Shown here piece by piece: positions 56,740 to 64,000 of a stretch of 64,000 bases of DNA. The stretch's first letter is position 1. Every line of letters begins with the position of its first letter. A program made the position numbers and the translations under genes. The notes beneath the pieces were generated by a model. That model had not been told where the DNA came from and searched no databases. It was given only the letters and a program-made list of their open reading frames with translations. Source of the stretch: Gemmatimonadota bacterium (lineage in GTDB: Bacteria; Gemmatimonadota; Gemmatimonadetes; Longimicrobiales; Gaopeijiaceae); contig JAURER010000009.1 in NCBI GenBank assembly GCA_030827315.1, forward strand, positions 1-64,000, in the 5' to 3' direction.

Positions 56740-58034
56740 TCGTCGTCGTCGTGTTCGCGTTCGAGGCGGGCGCGTTCGCGCCATCCGATGTCACCGCGGA
56801 AGAAGGCACCGTCGAAACGGATGCGAGCGGCCGCGGACCGGCTCCCGTCGGCGGCCGCGGGGAGGGTCGGCGCGAGGGCCGTGACCGCGAGGACCCGCCC
56901 GCCCGACGTGACGAGCTCGCGACCCCTGCGCGCGGTCCCCGCGTGGAAGACGAGAACGTCGTCGGATTCGAGGTCGGTCGGGATCGTAATCGGCTTCCCC
57001 TTCTCGTACGACCCGGGGTAGCCGCCGGAGGCGACCACCGTCGTGACGGCGGCGCCCCGACGCGTTCGGGCGGTATGCCCCGCGAGTGAGCCGTCCTCCG
57101 CGACCGTCGCAAGCAGGTCGAGGAGCGAAGACTCCATGAGGGGGAGCACGACCTGCGTCTCCGGGTCGCCGAACCGGCAGTTGAACTCCACGACCTTGAG
57201 CCCTTCGGCCGTGTTCATGAGACCCGCGTACAGGAGGCCCTTGAATGGCGCGCCGTCGGCCGCGAGAGCCGAAAGGGTCGGGGCGATCACCTCGGTACGC
57301 GCTTCCGCCAGGAGGTCCGTGTCCGCGATCGAGACCGGGGCGTACGCCCCCATCCCCCCGGTGTTCGGACCGCTGTCCCCCTCGCCGACGCGCTTGTGGT
57401 CCTGCGAGGGCTGGAGCACGACGAAGTCCCGTCCGTCCGAGACCGCGAAGACGGAGATCTCCTCGCCCTCCATGTACTCCTCGATCACGAGTTCCCGCCC
57501 GGCTTCGCCGAATTCGAGCCCGCCAAGCATGGCGTCGATCGCGGCGACGGCCTCGGCGACCGTCATGCAGACCACTGCGCCCTTGCCACCGGCGAGGCCG
57601 GAAGCCTTCACCACGATGGGCGCGCCCTGCGCCCTCACCCAGTCGACCGCGCCGGCGCGGCTCGAGAACGTCCGGTGCGCCGCGGTGGGAACGTTGGCGT
57701 TGCGCAGCAGTTCCTTTGCGTACGCCTTGCTCGACTCGATCCGCGCCGCCGCGCGCGTCGGACCGAAGATGGGCAGGCCCTTCGAACGAAACCGATCGAC
57801 GATCCCCGCGGCCAGCGGCCCCTCGGGCCCGACCACCGTCAGGTCGATGCGGCTGGACGCCGCCCAGCCGGCGAGAGCCTCGACATCCCCCGGGGCGATC
57901 TCCACCGTCTCGCACAGGGGCGCCATGCCGCCATTGGGCTGCGTGACGTAAAAGCTCGCTCCCGGCGCGTCGCGTCGGAGCTTCCAGAGAAGGGCGTGCT
58001 CGCGCCCACCGTTCCCAACGATCAGGATGCGCAT
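56736..58034 (-). CDS. purD: Phosphoribosylamine-glycine ligase (GAR synthetase)
   Basis: ATP-grasp enzyme of 432 residues, second step of purine synthesis: joins glycine to phosphoribosylamine. Begins [19 protein letters not shown]; the ATP-grasp core contains [15 protein letters not shown] (about 140-154), [12 protein letters not shown] (about 190), [13 protein letters not shown] (about 222-234) and [17 protein letters not shown] (about 289-305). Length normal. Other pur genes not present nearby. The ybjQ-like gene overlaps its end; the M48 gene lies 32 bases upstream. Confidence 0.96.
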   Translation of the reverse strand: MRILIVGNGGREHALLWKLRRDAPGASFYVTQPNGGMAPLCETVEIAPGDVEALAGWAASSRIDLTVVGPEGPLAAGIVDRFRSKGLPIFGPTRAAARIESSKAYAKELLRNANVPTAAHRTFSSRAGAVDWVRAQGAPIVVKASGLAGGKGAVVCMTVAEAVAAIDAMLGGLEFGEAGRELVIEEYMEGEEISVFAVSDGRDFVVLQPSQDHKRVGEGDSGPNTGGMGAYAPVSIADTDLLAEARTEVIAPTLSALAADGAPFKGLLYAGLMNTAEGLKVVEFNCRFGDPETQVVLPLMESSLLDLLATVAEDGSLAGHTARTRRGAAVTTVVASGGYPGSYEKGKPITIPTDLESDDVLVFHAGTARRGRELVTSGGRVLAVTALAPTLPAAADGSRSAAARIRFDGAFFRGDIGWRERARLEREHDDDE

Positions 58035-58066
58035 CTGTGGAAGATGTTTCCTCGGGCTCCGGTCGG

Positions 58067-59086
58067 CTATCGCCTGAGCGAACTCATGAAGTCCGAGCCC
58101 GCCCGCTTCGCCGCTTCCGTCACCGAGTCCAGGAAGTCCTTCGCGCCCTCGGCGTACGCGGATGCGGCGGCCTTGAGGTCTTCCTGATACACCGGGTCGG
58201 GCTCGCCGCGCCGGGCGTATTCGCCACGGACTATCCGGTCGTATTCGCCGCTCTCGATCCAGTCGCGGAGCTCCGCGACGCGCAGAACGTGGAACGGATG
58301 CGTCCGGCCGAGCAGGTTGAGGACCTTGAACACCTGGTCGGCCACGTCGCCGCTCTCTCGGTACTCCTCGGCCTGCACGATGAACTCCTGGAGGCTGGTC
58401 TCATCCTTCTGCGCGCCGCCCGCCATCTTCAGCATGGCGCGCATGACGATCTCCGGATCCTGCGTCGCCAGGAGGCCGGCCCGGTCACACGAGAGCTCGG
58501 ACTTGCGGGACCATTCGAGAAGCGCCACCAGGACCGCCCGCGCCGCGAGCCCGACGATGGGAAAGCCCATGTTCGCCAGGTTGATGAGCAGGACCGTCAT
58601 CGTCTTGTATAGAACGTGATCGCTCATGATGTGCGCGATCTCGTGCGCCATGACGAACTGCAGCTCCTCGTCGTCGAGCAGGATCCGTGTGCCCGAGTTG
58701 AGGATGATGAAGGGGCGTTCCATGCCGAAGGCACCCGCGTTCACCATCGGAGTCTGCGACATGAAAAGCGGATATTCCTCGGGCGCGTCGAGCGTCCGCA
58801 GCGCTTCCCGGTAGAGCCGGTAGACCTCGGGGAACTGGTTCTCACTGACCCGGACCGCGTCGGCCTGGAACGCGAGACGGATCGGCTTCTCTCCGAAGAA
58901 GCCGAAGATTTTCTTGAGCACGTCGTCGAATACGGGAATCCGACGCATCGCCTGCAGGGCGGCCTTGTCGGCGGGGTGCTCCCACGCGTGCGGAGCGATG
59001 TCGGTGAGCACGCGGCGCGCTCTCGTCGAGCTCTGTCCGTTCTCCCCGCCGCCGCGCCCCTCGGGGCGATCGTGCTCGTCCGCCAT
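58067..59086 (-). CDS. M48-family metalloprotease
   Basis: Membrane-linked zinc protease of 339 residues in the M48 family. The catalytic motif is AHEIAHIMSDH (about 147-157, HExxH); the third ligand Glu is in KSELSCDRAGLL (about 197). One or two hydrophobic stretches after the motif (about 160-190, MTVLLINLANMGFPIVGLAA) may dip into the membrane. There is no signal peptide; the first 40 residues are polar. The closest relatives are the HtpX/YhfN-like M48 enzymes, but the lack of N-terminal membrane helices separates it from HtpX. Confidence 0.86.
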   Translation of the reverse strand: MADEHDRPEGRGGGENGQSSTRARRVLTDIAPHAWEHPADKAALQAMRRIPVFDDVLKKIFGFFGEKPIRLAFQADAVRVSENQFPEVYRLYREALRTLDAPEEYPLFMSQTPMVNAGAFGMERPFIILNSGTRILLDDEELQFVMAHEIAHIMSDHVLYKTMTVLLINLANMGFPIVGLAARAVLVALLEWSRKSELSCDRAGLLATQDPEIVMRAMLKMAGGAQKDETSLQEFIVQAEEYRESGDVADQVFKVLNLLGRTHPFHVLRVAELRDWIESGEYDRIVRGEYARRGEPDPVYQEDLKAAASAYAEGAKDFLDSVTEAAKRAGSDFMSSLRR

Positions 59087-59202
59087 CGTGTCACCCTCTC
59101 TCAGATGTTCGTGCCCGCGTCCGTGGCATCCGGGTTCCGGATCCGGGGGCCCTACGGCACGTCGTCGTCACCGGTTTCACTACTCCGTGCAGGGCCGTCG
59201 GT

Positions 59203-60366
59203 TCAGCCGAGCACGCGATCGAGGTCCGCGAGGATGTCCTCGATGTCCTCGATCCCGACGGAAAACCGGACCAGGCCCGGGGTGATGCCCATGGCCTCCC
59301 GGCGGTCCTGCGGCACCGAGCCGTGGGTCATCAGCGCGGGCACGTTCACGAGCGACTCCACCCCGCCGAGGCTCTCGGCCAGGGAGAAGATGCGCAGATG
59401 CTCGGTGAGCGCCTTCGTCCGCTCCAGGGTTCCGACGTCGACCGAGACCATGCCCGTGAAGCCGGACATCTGCCGCTTCGCGAGGTCATGCTGTTCGTGG
59501 GACGGGAGGCCCGGATAGAGAACGCGATCCACCTTCGGATGCGACTCGAGCCACGTCGCCACCGCGAGGCCGTTCTCGTTGTGGCGCTGCATACGCACGT
59601 GCATGGTCTTGATCCCCCGCAGCGTGAGCCAGCAGTCCATGGGCCCAGGGACGGCACCCGTCGACTTGCGAATGAAGTAGAGATCGTCCGCGAGCTCCGC
59701 GTCCTTCACGGCAACCAGCCCGCCGATGACGTCGGAGTGCCCGTTCACGTACTTCGTCGAGGAGTGCATGGTGAAGTCCGCGCCGATTTCCAGGGGTCGC
59801 TGGTTGTAGGGCGACGCGAACGTGTTGTCGACGCAGAGCAGCGCCCCGCCCGCGTGCGCGACATCCGCGACCGCGGCAATGTCGCAGAGCTTCATCATCG
59901 GGTTCGTGGGCGTCTCGACGTGCACGAGCTTCGTGTTGGGGCGCATGGCGGCCGCCACCGCGTCGGTGTCGCGCGCATCGACGTAGGTGAACTCGATGCC
60001 GAAGCGGCTCAGCACGCGGTTGAACATGCGCGTGGTTCCCCCGTACGTGTTCTCCTCGCTCACCACGTGGTCGCCGACCGAGAGGCGCTTCACGATCGCC
60101 TCGATGGCCGCGAGTCCGGAGGCGAAGGCGACGCCGTGGGTTCCTGCTTCGAGGGCGGCGATGCTCGCTTCGAGCGCTTCGCGCGTCGGATTGGCCGTCC
60201 GGCCGTAGTCGTACCTCCCGTCGTGCGGCTCTCCGACCGCCGGCTGCACGTAGGTCGACGTCTGAAAGATGGGCGTCATGATCGCCCCGGTGACGGGCTC
60301 GGGCTCGACGCCCGCGTGGATGGCGCGCGTGCCGAAGGAGAGGCCCTTCAAAGCCTCGTCTCGCAT
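59203..60366 (-). CDS. Cystathionine gamma-synthase/lyase family PLP enzyme
   Basis: PLP enzyme of 387 residues of the trans-sulfuration family. Key points: YDYGRTANPTREALEASIAA (about 44-63, near-canonical), Lys205 in SSTKYVNGHSDV holding PLP, and SLAESLGGVESLVNVPALMT (about 330-349). These agree well with cystathionine gamma-synthase or gamma-lyase. The longer frame to 60570 is Arg/Ala rich; the ATG at 60366 gives MRDEALKGLSFGTRAIHAG. The second such gene is at 42753-43910. The 216-base gap upstream, shared with divergent glmM, shows no riboswitch that I can recognise. Confidence 0.9.
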   Translation of the reverse strand: MRDEALKGLSFGTRAIHAGVEPEPVTGAIMTPIFQTSTYVQPAVGEPHDGRYDYGRTANPTREALEASIAALEAGTHGVAFASGLAAIEAIVKRLSVGDHVVSEENTYGGTTRMFNRVLSRFGIEFTYVDARDTDAVAAAMRPNTKLVHVETPTNPMMKLCDIAAVADVAHAGGALLCVDNTFASPYNQRPLEIGADFTMHSSTKYVNGHSDVIGGLVAVKDAELADDLYFIRKSTGAVPGPMDCWLTLRGIKTMHVRMQRHNENGLAVATWLESHPKVDRVLYPGLPSHEQHDLAKRQMSGFTGMVSVDVGTLERTKALTEHLRIFSLAESLGGVESLVNVPALMTHGSVPQDRREAMGITPGLVRFSVGIEDIEDILADLDRVLG

Positions 60367-60582
60367 GGGTGTCCTCTTGTCGCGACCAAAGGGGCGCGCC
60401 GCGGACGAGCGGCGCGGAAGGAAGGGAACGGCGGAATCTGCACCGAGCGACCCCGAGCCGCCACCGACGCCCGATGTGCTCCGTTGACGGTAGGGGCGGG
60501 GGCGGGCGAAACTTCGCGGCGCGGCTGCCCGGCGCGAGGGCGCCGCCGTCTCGTTGCAGATCCGCAGCATGCCGGGGGTACG

Positions 60583-61968
60583 GTGCCGATTCAGCTTCCC
60601 GAAGGTCTGATGGTCAGCGTCTCAGGCGTTCGGGGGAAGGTGGGCGACCCGCTGACGCCCGAGCTCATGGCCGGGATCGCGGCTGCGCTCGGCGCGCACC
60701 TCCGCGAGGTCGAGGGCGGCCGGACCGTGTGCCTGGGCAGGGACTCGAGGGTTTCCGGTCCGATGTTCGCCCGGGCGGTCACGGCGGGGCTCCAGTCGGT
60801 TGGCTGCGACGTCGTCGACCTCGGGGTCGTTCCCACGCCTACGCTTCTCATGGCGGTCCGCGACACGGGCGCCATCGGCGGGATCGGCGTCACCGCCAGC
60901 CACAACCCCGCGCAGTGGAACGCGCTCAAGCTTGTGTCCAGTGAAGGGATCTTCCTCGACGCCGAGCGCTCGGCGCGCTTCCGCAGCTACCTGGCCGAGG
61001 TCGACCCTCCGCGCGCCGCCTGGGACGACCTGGGATCGGTGCGGCGGGACGACGGGGCCTGGGCGCGCCACCTCGAGCGAATCCTCGCTCTCCCGGTCAT
61101 CGACGCGGACCGGATCCGCGCCGCGGGGCTGACGGTGGCGGTCGACTGCGTGCACGGGGCCGGCGGGCCGGTCGTGACGGAGCTGCTCGAGCGGCTCGGG
61201 TGCCGGGTCGTGGGCATCGGCATGGAGCCGGACGGCTGGTTCCCGCGCGATCCCGAGCCGACCGCCGCGAACCTCGCGGAGCTCGGCGCGCTGGTGAAGA
61301 AGAGCGGTGCAGCGGTCGGACTCGCGATCGATCCAGACGCCGACCGCCTTTCGCTCGTCGACGAGACCGGACGCCCGATGGGAGAGGACCTCACGCTGGC
61401 CCTCGCGGCGGCGGCCGTCCTGAAGGCCACGCCGGGCCCGGTCGTGACCAACCTCTCCACGAGCCGCGTCGTGGAGGACGTGGCGGCGGCGTTCGGGGCG
61501 CCGATGGTGCGCGCCCCGGTCGGCGAAGTGAACGTGGCCCGCCGCATGCAAGCGGAGGGCGCGGTGGTCGGGGGCGAAGGGAACGGGGGGGTGATCCTCC
61601 CGGCGCTGCACCACACCCGGGACGCCCCGCTGGCCTGCGCGCTCATCCTGCAGCACCTTGCAGAGGAGGGGCTTACGCCGTCGCGCGCGGCCGGCCGCTG
61701 GCCCTCCTACGAAATCGTGAAAGAAAAGATCTCCTTCCCGCGTGAGGCGCTCGCGATCGGGTACGCCGCCCTGGAGGCGGACCTGGACGCGGGTGAAACT
61801 GACACGTCCGACGGACTCCGGCTCGCGTGGCCGGATCGCCGGGCGTGGCTCCACGTGCGACCGTCGGGTACCGAGCCGGTCGTTCGCCTCATCGCCGAGG
61901 CCCCGGACGCCGAGTCGGCCCGGAGCCTCGTCGCGCGGGCGGGAGCGTTGCTGGCGGGTGTCGCCTGA
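60583..61968 (+). CDS. glmM: Phosphoglucosamine mutase (archaeal-like phosphohexomutase)
   Basis: Alpha-D-phosphohexomutase of 461 residues, here taken as glucosamine-6-P to glucosamine-1-P mutase because glmS follows directly. The active phosphoserine is Ser106 in TASHNPAQWNALK; the metal loop is DPDADRLSLVD (about 250); the sugar loop GGEGNGGVILP (about 327) and the phosphate loop RPSGTEPVVRL (about 428) complete the four domains. The GEGNGG loop and the opening SVSGVRGKVG are more like archaeal and Thermus-type enzymes than E. coli GlmM (GEQSGH). A PGM/PMM role remains possible. Start GTG 60583, with GGGGG upstream; ATG at 60610 is the alternative. Confidence 0.88.
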   Translation: MPIQLPEGLMVSVSGVRGKVGDPLTPELMAGIAAALGAHLREVEGGRTVCLGRDSRVSGPMFARAVTAGLQSVGCDVVDLGVVPTPTLLMAVRDTGAIGGIGVTASHNPAQWNALKLVSSEGIFLDAERSARFRSYLAEVDPPRAAWDDLGSVRRDDGAWARHLERILALPVIDADRIRAAGLTVAVDCVHGAGGPVVTELLERLGCRVVGIGMEPDGWFPRDPEPTAANLAELGALVKKSGAAVGLAIDPDADRLSLVDETGRPMGEDLTLALAAAAVLKATPGPVVTNLSTSRVVEDVAAAFGAPMVRAPVGEVNVARRMQAEGAVVGGEGNGGVILPALHHTRDAPLACALILQHLAEEGLTPSRAAGRWPSYEIVKEKISFPREALAIGYAALEADLDAGETDTSDGLRLAWPDRRAWLHVRPSGTEPVVRLIAEAPDAESARSLVARAGALLAGVA

Positions 61969-62018
61969 CGCCGCCGGCGCCCTGACATTCCTCCGTTCGC
62001 ATCGCAGGAGACACCGCC

Positions 62019-63857
62019 ATGTGCGGCATCGTCGCATACGTTGGATCGAAGCAGGCGACCCCGATCCTGCTCGCGGGCCTCAAGCGCCTGGAGTACCGGG
62101 GGTACGACTCGGCGGGTGTCGCGCTCCTCAATGGCGACGGCGTACGCGTCGTCAAGCAGCCGGGCAAGATCCGGATGCTCGAGCGGGCGATCGACGCCGC
62201 TCCCCAGCGGGCGACGTGCGGCATCGCGCATACCCGCTGGGCGACCCACGGCGCGCCCACTGAGCCCAACGCGCACCCGCACACCTCCCCTACGGGGGAC
62301 ATCGCGCTGGTCCACAACGGCATCATCGAAAACGCCGACCTGCTGCGGACGATGCTCCAGGCGGAAGGGTACGCCTTCGCTTCGGAGACCGATACGGAGG
62401 CGGTGGTCCACCTCATCGACTTCCTCTGGAAGGAGGGGCCGCTCGAGGACGCGGTGGCCGCAGCCCTGCGCGAGGTGGAGGGGGCGTACGGCATTGCGGT
62501 GATCTCCTCGCGGGACCCCGGCAAGATCGTGGTGGCCCGGCACGGAAGTCCGCTGCTCATCGGCGTCGGACACGACGGCGAGATGCTCGCGGGCTCCGAT
62601 GCGGCTGCGGTCATCGAGCTCACCCGTGACGTCGTCTACCTGGATGACGGCGACTACGCCGTTCTCACGGCCGACGGGTACCGAACCTTCCACCTCGAAG
62701 GTGACGGTGAGGAAGTCGAGCGCGGGGTCCACGCCATTACCTGGGATCTCGACGCCATCGAGAAGGGTGGCTACGAGCACTTCATGCTCAAGGAGATCTT
62801 CGAGCAGCCGAGCTCCGTCGCCGACGTCCTGCGCGGCCGGCTCCTCCCCGACAACGGCGACGCCCGCCTCGGTGGGATCATGAACCACGAGTTCGACCTC
62901 GGCCGCGTCCGGCGCATCGTCATCACGGCGTGCGGAACGAGCTGGCACGCGGGACTCGTGGGTGAGTACATGATCGAGGAGCTGGCGGGAATTCCGGTGA
63001 GCGTCGAATACGCGTCGGAGTTCCGCTACCGCAATCCGGTCCTAGAGGAGGGGACGCTGACCCTCGCCATCAGCCAGTCCGGCGAGACCGCCGACACCCT
63101 GGCGGCGCTCCGAGAGGCGGAGCAGCGCGGTCTCAAGACGATGGGCATCGTCAACGCGGTCGGCTCGACGATCGCGCGGCAGACGGATTTCGGGATCTAC
63201 CTGCACGCAGGCCCCGAGATCGGTGTCGCCTCCACGAAAGCCTTCACCAGCCAGCTCGTTGCGCTCTCCCTCTTCACCCTCTTCATGGCGCGTCGTCGGG
63301 ACATGTCCGCGGCACGGGGCGCGGAGATCGTGCAGCATCTCCAGGTGCTGCCCAGCCAGATCGAGGAGGTCCTCCGGCTCAACGACGAGATCCGCGACCT
63401 CGCCGCGAAGCTCAAGGACGCGAGCAACTTCCTGTATCTCGGGCGCGGCTACCAGTTCCCGGTCGCGCTCGAAGGGGCCCTGAAGCTCAAGGAAGTGAGC
63501 TACATCCACGCGGAGGGGTACCCGGCGGCCGAGATGAAGCACGGACCCATCGCGCTCATCGACGAGGAGATGCCGGTCGTCTTCCTGGCACCGCGGGACC
63601 CGATCTTCTCGAAGGTGGTGTCGAACATCGAGGAGGTGAAGGCGCGACGCGGGCGCATCATCGCGGTGGTCAGCGACGACGCCCCCGAGCTGCAGGGGAA
63701 GGTGGACTACATGCTGAAGGTGCCCCAGACCCTGCCGCACCTCCTGCCGGTGCTGACCACGATCCCGCTTCAGCTCCTGGCGTACCACATCGCGACCATG
63801 CGCGGCTGCGACGTGGACCAGCCTCGGAACCTCGCGAAGTCCGTCACGGTCGAGTGA
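62019..63857 (+). CDS. glmS: Glutamine-fructose-6-phosphate aminotransferase (isomerizing)
   Basis: Makes glucosamine-6-phosphate from fructose-6-P and glutamine, feeding peptidoglycan and LPS. At 612 residues it has normal length. Cys2 (MCGIV) is the glutaminase nucleophile; the GATase II domain holds RLEYRGYDSAGVAL and TRWATHGAPT. Two SIS domains follow (TACGTSWHAGLVGEYM; ISQSGETADTLAAL; GRGYQFPVALEGALKLKEVS), and the protein ends RNLAKSVTVE, the family C-terminus. Only 50 bases separate it from glmM, so there is no room for a glmS ribozyme. Confidence 0.97.
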   Translation: MCGIVAYVGSKQATPILLAGLKRLEYRGYDSAGVALLNGDGVRVVKQPGKIRMLERAIDAAPQRATCGIAHTRWATHGAPTEPNAHPHTSPTGDIALVHNGIIENADLLRTMLQAEGYAFASETDTEAVVHLIDFLWKEGPLEDAVAAALREVEGAYGIAVISSRDPGKIVVARHGSPLLIGVGHDGEMLAGSDAAAVIELTRDVVYLDDGDYAVLTADGYRTFHLEGDGEEVERGVHAITWDLDAIEKGGYEHFMLKEIFEQPSSVADVLRGRLLPDNGDARLGGIMNHEFDLGRVRRIVITACGTSWHAGLVGEYMIEELAGIPVSVEYASEFRYRNPVLEEGTLTLAISQSGETADTLAALREAEQRGLKTMGIVNAVGSTIARQTDFGIYLHAGPEIGVASTKAFTSQLVALSLFTLFMARRRDMSAARGAEIVQHLQVLPSQIEEVLRLNDEIRDLAAKLKDASNFLYLGRGYQFPVALEGALKLKEVSYIHAEGYPAAEMKHGPIALIDEEMPVVFLAPRDPIFSKVVSNIEEVKARRGRIIAVVSDDAPELQGKVDYMLKVPQTLPHLLPVLTTIPLQLLAYHIATMRGCDVDQPRNLAKSVTVE

Positions 63858-63899
63858 CTCTGGAGTCCCGGGCGATCGCGTGAGCGGGGGTGGCCGCCC

Positions 63900-64000
63900 A
63901 TGAGGGTCGTGCTGCAGCGGGTCTCCCGCGCGCAGGTCGGCGTCGACGGGATCGTCGTCGGCGCCATTGGGCGCGGCTTTCTGCTGCTGACGGGCTTCAC
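63900..64000 (+). CDS. dtd: D-aminoacyl-tRNA deacylase (5' part, runs off the window)
   Basis: Start of a gene cut by the window edge. The first 33 codons ([17 protein letters not shown], then [16 protein letters not shown]) are the N-terminus of D-tyrosyl-tRNA(Tyr) deacylase, which recycles D-aminoacyl-tRNAs; the family starts MRxVxQRVxxAxVxVxG. It follows glmS after 42 bases. The catalytic parts lie beyond the end. Confidence 0.85.
   Translation, partial: MRVVLQRVSRAQVGVDGIVVGAIGRGFLLLTGF

Noticed and set aside
59128-59142. Perfect hairpin ATCCGG-GTT-CCGGAT between the M48 and PLP genes
   Set aside because: Short and without a U-run on either strand; in GC-rich DNA this is likely chance, so not called a terminator.
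60367-60582. SAM riboswitch before the PLP enzyme gene
   Set aside because: No conserved SAM-I/II/IV core or matching stems found by eye; just GC-rich sequence.
61969-62018. glmS ribozyme upstream of glmS
   Set aside because: The gap is only 50 bases, too short for the ribozyme, and no matching core sequence is visible.

Overview
This window is a stretch of very GC-rich, gene-dense bacterial chromosome with no mobile element, CRISPR array, rRNA or tRNA gene that I can see. The cell is Gram-negative in plan: there are periplasmic SurA/PpiC-type chaperones, a predicted outer-membrane beta-barrel, several lipoproteins, and an FtsEX-EnvC-type division module. Electron transfer appears menaquinone based (MenG/UbiE-type methyltransferase, EtfBA). 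The mix of small uncharacterised proteins, M30-like and paired M16 lipoproteases and DUF4097/bactofilin-like envelope genes suggests Gemmatimonadota or a close relative. That placement is inference from gene content, not a phylogeny.

Layout. 1-5.9 kb: NhaC-type antiporter, etfBA, then a leftward group (outer-membrane protein, moeA, M23 lipoprotein peptidase). 6-11.1 kb: an SH3-like repeat protein overlapping an M30-like metalloprotease lipoprotein, a LITAF-like zinc-ribbon membrane protein, and a convergent EamA transporter. 11.4-16.5 kb: a small orphan, fur-dacB (leftward), an orphan, and a P1B-4-like metal ATPase. 16.6-22.9 kb: acs, a left-handed beta-helix acyltransferase, a DUF2281-like protein, guaB and a LysM lytic transglycosylase. 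22.9-37.4 kb: an 11-gene leftward run (DUF58 protein, BatA-like, mfd, PpiC lipoprotein, surA, pdxA, ftsE, ftsX, envC-like, holB, moaC).

37.5-43.9 kb: a rightward coupled run: lepA, ROK sugar kinase, PfkB-like kinase, a STAS-HATPase fusion, a DUF4325-like/winged-helix protein, and a PLP trans-sulfuration enzyme. 43.9-46.9 kb: pruA and mrp. 46.9-51.5 kb: a leftward ECF sigma operon with a three-zinc-finger anti-sigma factor, a bactofilin-like membrane protein, a DUF4097-like protein and a small membrane protein. 51.7-60.4 kb: menG, then a leftward run from a second PLP enzyme through an M48 protease, purD, ybjQ-like, mutM and two M16 proteins. 60.6-64 kb: glmM (archaeal-like loop), glmS and the start of dtd.

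The most novel-looking unit is 40264-42730. Two sugar kinases are translationally packed against a two-protein partner-switch-like module: a STAS domain with Asp at the usual phosphoserine position fused to a Bergerat ATPase, plus a Ser-bearing DUF4325-like domain fused to a possible winged helix. The second is the ECF operon, whose anti-sigma factor carries three tandem repeats of the whole zinc-finger unit. Much of the rest serves the cell envelope: peptidoglycan precursor supply (glmM, glmS), remodelling (dacB, lytic transglycosylase, M23, EnvC-like), outer-membrane protein folding (surA, PpiC) and surveillance (ECF operon).
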